A stretch of DNA of 7,541 bases from Candidatus Woesearchaeota archaeon CG11_big_fil_rev_8_21_14_0_20_43_8. GTDB lineage: Archaea; Nanobdellota; Nanobdellia; Woesearchaeales; CG08-08-20-14. The notes beneath the pieces were generated by a model. The model saw nothing but the letters and a program-made list of their open reading frames with translations. It had not been told where the DNA came from and made no database searches. Made by a program: the position numbers and the translations under genes. Position 1 is the first letter of the stretch. Each line of letters opens with the position of its first letter. This document shows, in pieces, positions 6,201-7,541 of this stretch. The stretch lies in NCBI GenBank assembly GCA_002762705.1, contig PCVE01000035.1:11924-19464 (forward strand), given 5' to 3'.

Positions 6201-7541
6201 CAATCTTCTCCTGCTGTCACTTCCGAATTTGTTGCAGTGGGTAGCGACGACAAACAAATATATCTTGTCAATATTACAGATGGTACACTTATTTGGCGAT
6301 ATATTACAGATGATGTTGTCAGATCTTCAATCTCCATCGTGAACGGGACTTTACTTGCTAAAGGCACCGATAAGCTTTATGCTTTCAAATCTGGATATGC
6401 TGATCAAACAGCTCCCGTTGTTGTAAATCACTCTGTAACCACTACTAATAAATCTGCTGAAGTTGTGTTCTATACTGATGAAGCCTCCAATCGGTCGATT
6501 CTTTTCTTCAACGATACAGCGCAATTTGATGTTTATGGATATGATAGTTTCACTACCCAATTATTGAATTACTCTATTGTGAATCTATCTAACGCTACAA
6601 CTTATTATTACAACGTTACCCTCTGCAATCGTGAGGCTGTGTGCGGCACGACAGGCCCATACAACTTCACGACGAACGCGACTCTCGACTTGACTGCGCC
6701 AGTCATCAGTTCGCTGTCTAATACCTCGACAAATGAGAGCATCTACATAACTTTCATTACCGATGATGACTCCAATATGACACTCGATTACAATACCACG
6801 CTCGGGCTCGGGATATCAGTCGTGAATCAGACATATAAGCAGAGCCATGTATTCAACATCACGGACCTTGTGAACACTACTACCTATTATTATAATCTTA
6901 CTGCATGCAATGAGCAAGGTTCATGCCAGGAATACGGTAGCTATTATGTGGCTACAGCAGGAAATGTGGACACCTCAGCACCTGCTGTTTCGTCATTATC
7001 TAATTCGAGCACCAGCAGTTCTGTGACGATACTTTTCAATACGGATGATCTCGCGAATATCACTATCGAATATGGCACGACTACCGCATTAGGGAGCACG
7101 CGACAGAACGCGACATTGAACACTGGGCACACTTTCGTCATCGGATCACTTTCCGCAGATACATTATATTATTATAATATCACTGCATGCAATGTCGGCG
7201 GCTATTGCTCTGAAAGCGGTCCATATAGTGTCAGGACAATGGTATCGGCAGATACGACCGCGCCGACCATAAGTTCTACAGTATCATCAGGCACGCTCAC
7301 AAATGGCTGGTATGGGTCTGACATCGATGTGACACTCAATGCGGCAGATACTGGAAGTGGTATAAATTACACTCAATACCGTCTTGGTACCAGCGGTTCA
7401 TGGAATACATATTCTAGTGTGATTACTCTTACGAACACGACAAATCTCTATTATCGAACATATGATTTTTTTGCCAACAGCGCTTCAGGAAACAAGACTT
7501 TCAATATCGACAAGACGCCTCCTTCTGTTTATGGTGCGACG
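3..7541 (+). CDS. Giant multidomain surface glycoprotein, partial at both ends
   Basis: One uninterrupted reading frame of 2,513 codons fills the window from base 3 to the last base; the other five frames are broken by many stops. Both ends run out of the window, so the start, signal peptide and C-terminal anchor cannot be seen. The translation is almost entirely beta-rich, low in Lys and Cys, and rich in Asn, Thr, Ser, Asp and Tyr. By hand count it has about 144 N-x-S/T sequons, roughly one per 17 residues, as expected for an archaeal exported glycoprotein. Recognisable modules in order are carboxypeptidase-regulatory-like, an archaeal surface module, DUF11-like, FN3, beta-helix, FN3, PQQ-like propeller, three FN3 and an Ig/OmpL47-like repeat. 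No enzyme active site was recognised. The likely role is as an adhesin, S-layer-associated or cell-contact protein, which is inference from architecture. Codon use changes sharply within the gene at about 5334-6656. Confidence 0.93.
258..599 (+). other. Carboxypeptidase-regulatory-like beta-sandwich module (residues 86-199)
   Basis: The segment opens with GRVFDVNGQPLQGA, the typical first strand and turn of carboxypeptidase D regulatory-like domains (G-x-V-x-D-x-x-G-x-P-L-x-G-A). It continues with the usual TNATGHFNITGIP stretch (T-x-x-T-G-x-F-x-I-x-x-I/L-P). In this family the fold is a small prealbumin-like sandwich that acts as a spacer or interaction module in secreted proteins and has no catalytic activity. 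Unusual here is a long Met- and Asp-rich insertion between about residues 158 and 192 (containing DMMLLEMLDD) before the final strand. The module follows the N-terminal segment without a linker. Confidence 0.65.
600..986 (+). other. Uncharacterised beta-rich segment (residues 200-328)
   Basis: No family was recognised. The stretch begins with a Cys pair in a Gly/Pro-rich loop (TCPGPTCPG, near residues 216-224). A second pair of Cys residues sits around the DNCNS and ATCII motifs, so two disulfides are possible. Strand-like alternation (for example STSTIYYVAAPL) and seven sequons fit an exported beta-sandwich. It lies between the carboxypeptidase-regulatory-like module and a second module of similar type, and may be a degenerate copy of that fold. 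Nothing in it suggests catalysis. Confidence 0.35.
987..1310 (+). other. Second regulatory-like/Ig-like beta module (residues 329-436)
   Basis: The segment starts with FTGFVNMTD and reads as a short beta-sandwich: a first strand, a strand with LRVMAYMLEGG, an acidic turn (NDSYDDYYN), then SGYYSVFLPA, which resembles the G-x-Y-x-V-x-L-P strand of carboxypeptidase-regulatory-like domains. It ends near HNFSLKPLING, which matches the 'L-x-P' terminal strand of such modules. The assignment rests on strand pattern and turn motifs, not on a full family signature. It probably acts as a spacer between the N-terminal domains and the larger module that follows. Confidence 0.4.
1311..2348 (+). other. Large archaeal surface module ending in PHFTGVGP (residues 437-782)
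   Basis: This stretch of about 345 residues has recognisable landmarks in order: an Asp-rich loop DPFDPDDPGKKFD (about 563-575); a Cys pair around STCDVPNPEAGC; GNISVHYVKTDLLASGPPDAAF; FGSQGPEIYERVLISMPYAD; a strand-rich region with many sequons; a Cys pair bracketing PSDTMLTGL; and VIWLRIPHFTGVGP (ending about 768). From memory, a series with the same order (a vPnP Cys loop, SGPPDA, FGS-GP-IY, PHF-G-GP) occurs in large surface proteins of DPANN archaea, which is one reason for the taxonomic guess; I could not verify it. The module precedes the DUF11-like domain directly. Its function is unknown. The Asp-rich loop could bind calcium, which is inference. Confidence 0.45.
2349..2684 (+). other. 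DUF11-like beta-sandwich domain (residues 783-894)
   Basis: The order of elements matches the DUF11 repeat of archaeal and bacterial surface proteins. It has an opening strand with ALFFLNVTNNGTGTAVDYSV (the family's V-T-N-x-G-x-x-x-A-x-x-V), then the turn leading to LNYTDAN. Next comes AGTVEWLINLSSGES, equivalent to the family's V-x-W-x-I-x-x-L-x-x-G-E-S, and a last strand LIIVNFT. Ten sequons lie within about 110 residues. DUF11 domains are stalk-forming Ig-like modules without enzymatic activity. It leads directly into FN3-1. Confidence 0.7.
2757..2779 (+). repeat. 23-bp direct repeat in FN3-1 core
   Basis: These 23 bases, encoding DDFANAT and the first two bases of the next Ile codon, are identical to bases 5130-5152 in FN3-2. 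The copies are 2,373 bp (791 codons) apart and bracket the beta-helix and its post-helix module in frame. Confidence 0.85.
2880..2897 (+). repeat. 18-bp repeat coding YYYNIT in FN3-1
   Basis: The sequence tattattataatatcact is identical to bases 7167-7184 in FN3-5. It is partly explained by the conserved YYYNIT peptide and low complexity, so it is weaker evidence for recombination than the 20- and 23-bp repeats. Confidence 0.75.
2970..4757 (+). other. Right-handed parallel beta-helix, NosD-like (residues 990-1585)
   Basis: A long beta-helix. The N-cap has the archaeal pattern of a Gly-Asp-Trp-x-Val start, a LLDGDLSI strand and SLSLINITL (about 1000-1035), followed by NNSGTLFVNNSNI. Early rungs include YGINI, YAYGVRNLSV, GIWLFRS and GLYMINS. 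An interruption at about 1220-1265 (FDVENRVNNDYLVYLF) resembles the 'N-x-V-N-G-K-P-V-Y-Y' loop of NosD-type helices. From about residue 1292 eleven rungs of roughly 26 residues follow regularly: ALELRNS, VIYLTDS, GFYLNGS, GIYVTGA, GIRLEDS, GINLDGT, GIYLKSS, GYTVSAS, GMYVAMA, GVQLFNS and VYGLGG. Each rung carries an Asn/Ser-rich turn. Beta-helices of this type bind or process polysaccharide or serve as adhesin shafts. No catalytic site of a polysaccharide lyase or hydrolase was recognised, so a structural or binding role is more likely. Confidence 0.8.
4758..5054 (+). other. Post-helix beta module (residues 1586-1684)
   Basis: After the last helix rung the sequence becomes a compact beta domain. 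It has MLLVGYWLDVAV, then a turn and VQDADVRVYKSDGTLAWN, a glycine-rich TGSTGNTS turn, EYRQNESGISYFTSYIINA, and a final LSLNLTQSTRAILMLL strand. The V-x-D-A-x-V-x-V-Y-x-x-x-G pattern is that of carboxypeptidase-regulatory-like/prealbumin-fold domains. In archaeal beta-helix proteins such a module commonly follows the helix, so it may act as its C-terminal cap. It is immediately followed by FN3-2. Confidence 0.55.
5130..5152 (+). repeat. 23-bp direct repeat in FN3-2 core
   Basis: This is identical to bases 2757-2779 in FN3-1 and lies in the most conserved strand of the domain. Flanking codons are similar but not identical, as expected for an older duplication or partial gene conversion. Confidence 0.85.
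5307..5326 (+). repeat. 20-bp direct repeat, left copy (end of FN3-2)
   Basis: The sequence ccatacaacttcacgacgaa is identical to bases 6657-6676. Both copies are in the same reading frame and encode the end of an FN3 domain (PYNFTTN). FN3-1 has the same residues except the last but spells them with different codons, so the identity is more than protein constraint alone requires. Confidence 0.9.
5334..6401 (+). other. PQQ-like eight-bladed beta-propeller (residues 1778-2133)
   Basis: After a linker with YEWRMHGRTLNNNRYYPD, typical of the start of PQQ-like propellers (W-x-M-x-x-R-x-x-x-x-x-x-Y-x-P), eight blades follow at about 40-residue spacing. The blade Trp residues are at 1817, 1896, 1937, 1978, 2017, 2057 and 2098; the second blade has Tyr 1857 in this place. 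Typical blade content is 'SPxxxxGxxYxGxxxGxxxALNxxDGxxxW', seen in WTSPVIVGGIVYL, YFGNNAGVVFALNASDG and SSPAVTSEFVAVG. Quinoprotein dehydrogenases use this fold to bind PQQ, but the dehydrogenase-specific regions are absent, so this is most likely a non-catalytic scaffold or binding propeller of the kind found in surface proteins (also BamB-like). Codon use is unlike the flanking modules. Confidence 0.8.
5334..6656 (+). other. Block of atypical codon use (propeller plus most of FN3-3)
   Basis: Hand counts of synonymous codons differ strongly from the beta-helix region 2970-4757. For Val in 5334-6401 there are about 16 GTT, 4 GTC, 6 GTA and 7 GTG, against about 5 GTT, 18 GTC, 5 GTA and 11 GTG in the helix. 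Phe is about 14 TTT to 4 TTC, against 9 to 16. Ile is about 12 ATT to 3 ATC, whereas ATC dominates the helix. Gln is mostly CAA rather than CAG. The change sets in within a few codons after the left 20-bp repeat and ends at the right one. This suggests separate ancestry of the block. Confidence 0.75.
6402..6686 (+). other. FN3-like domain 3 (residues 2134-2228)
   Basis: An FN3-like domain beginning DQTAPVV, with VVFYTDEASNRSILFF in the core and TYYYNVTLCNREAVC and GPYNFTTNAT at the end. Cys pair C2208/C2214. It is the most divergent of the five, with a different strand C-D region (DVYGYDSFTTQ). Up to about base 6656 it has the same GTT/ATT/CAA-rich codon use as the propeller, with no GTC; from the 20-bp repeat at 6657 onward codons return to the style of the rest of the gene. 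It therefore looks like a recombinant domain. Confidence 0.75.
6657..6676 (+). repeat. 20-bp direct repeat, right copy (end of FN3-3)
   Basis: This is identical to bases 5307-5326 and lies 1,350 bp (450 codons) downstream of it. It marks the point where codon use returns to the style of the rest of the gene. Recombination between the copies would remove the propeller and FN3-3 in frame. Confidence 0.9.
6687..6968 (+). other. FN3-like domain 4 (residues 2229-2322)
   Basis: An FN3-like domain beginning DLTAPVISSLS, with ITFITDDDSNMTLDYNTT in the core and TYYYNLTACNEQGSC and GSYYVATAG at the end. Cys pair C2302/C2308. Eight sequons. It joins FN3-3 and FN3-5 with no linker, forming a three-domain stalk. 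Codon use (GTC, ATC and CAG present) matches the body of the gene. Confidence 0.8.
6969..7250 (+). other. FN3-like domain 5 (residues 2323-2416)
   Basis: An FN3-like domain beginning DTSAPAVSSLS, with ILFNTDDLANITIEYGTT in the core and LYYYNITACNVGGYC and GPYSVRT at the end. Cys pair C2396/C2402. The I-E-Y-G-T-T form is the more classical archaeal/bacterial FN3 motif. It has only four sequons, fewer than the other copies. An 18-bp stretch coding YYYNIT is identical to that in FN3-1. Confidence 0.8.
7167..7184 (+). repeat. 18-bp repeat coding YYYNIT in FN3-5
   Basis: This is the second copy of the stretch at 2880-2897. FN3-4 carries a near copy at 6885-6902 that differs at the Ile/Leu codon. 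Confidence 0.75.
7251..7508 (+). other. Ig-like / OmpL47-type repeat (residues 2417-2502)
   Basis: The segment starts DTTAPTISS and contains GWYGSDIDVTLNAADTGSGI followed by YRLGTSGSWNTYSS, then LYYRTYDFFANSASG. This is the pattern of the OmpL47-type/Ig-like repeats of surface proteins (NGWYxSDVxVTLxAxDxxSGVxxTxYRxxGGxWxxY...YYRSxDxAGN). The usual AGN near the end is replaced by FANSASGN. The following IDKTPPSV begins another repeat, so a tandem array probably continues downstream. Confidence 0.7.
7509..7541 (+). other. Start of a further Ig/FN3-like repeat (residues 2503-2513), cut by window end
   Basis: The last eleven residues, DKTPPSVYGAT, match the D-x-T-x-P-x-V/I opening of the FN3 and OmpL47-type repeats before it. 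Which of the two types follows cannot be told from this much sequence. Confidence 0.6.

Noticed and set aside
5334..6401. PQQ-dependent dehydrogenase
   Set aside because: Only the repeated blade pattern is present; the domain is about 320 residues, much shorter than quinoprotein dehydrogenases, and sits between FN3 connectors in a glycosylated surface protein.
5334..6656. Insertion sequence or transposon as the source of the atypical block
   Set aside because: There are no terminal inverted repeats and no transposase, and the whole block is in-frame coding sequence for a propeller and an FN3 domain. The flanking repeat is itself FN3 coding sequence, which fits homologous recombination better than transposition.

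Overview
The whole window is the interior of one very large protein-coding gene on the + strand. Reading from base 3, the frame stays open for 2,513 codons to the last base, with no stop, no start that can be fixed, and no intergenic DNA. The first and last residues, the signal peptide and any C-terminal anchor therefore lie outside the window. No promoter, terminator, RNA gene, CRISPR array or transposase gene is visible, and all shorter open frames are shadows of this gene. Residue numbers in the entries count from the codon at base 3.

The product looks like a secreted, heavily N-glycosylated, multidomain cell-surface protein of an archaeon, most plausibly of the DPANN type (Woesearchaeota or Pacearchaeota-like). 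The reasons are: about 144 N-x-S/T sequons by hand count; almost only beta-type domains; AGG and ATA as ordinary Arg and Ile codons; and a domain set (carboxypeptidase-regulatory-like, DUF11-like, NosD-like beta-helix, FN3, PQQ-like propeller) common in archaeal surface giants. The taxonomic call is inference; a bacterial origin is not excluded.

Layout from N to C: a beta-rich segment (3-257); a carboxypeptidase-regulatory-like module (258-599); two poorly characterised beta-rich stretches (600-986, 987-1310); a large archaeal surface module ending in a PHFTGVGP motif (1311-2348); a DUF11-like domain (2349-2684); FN3-1 (2685-2963); a right-handed parallel beta-helix (2970-4757) with a post-helix beta module (4758-5054); FN3-2 (5055-5333); an eight-bladed PQQ-like beta-propeller (5334-6401); FN3-3, -4 and -5 (6402-7250); an Ig/OmpL47-like repeat (7251-7508); and the first residues of a further repeat.

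The most interesting signal is that the propeller plus most of FN3-3 (about 5334-6656) uses clearly different synonymous codons (GTT, ATT, TTT, CAA) from the rest of the gene. This block is bounded by an identical 20-bp in-frame direct repeat, 1,350 bp (exactly 450 codons) apart, each copy encoding the end of an FN3 domain. The beta-helix is likewise bracketed by two FN3 copies about two-thirds identical in protein, sharing a 23-bp DNA identity. Together these suggest a surface protein built by exchange of large structural cassettes (helix, propeller) at FN3 connector repeats.
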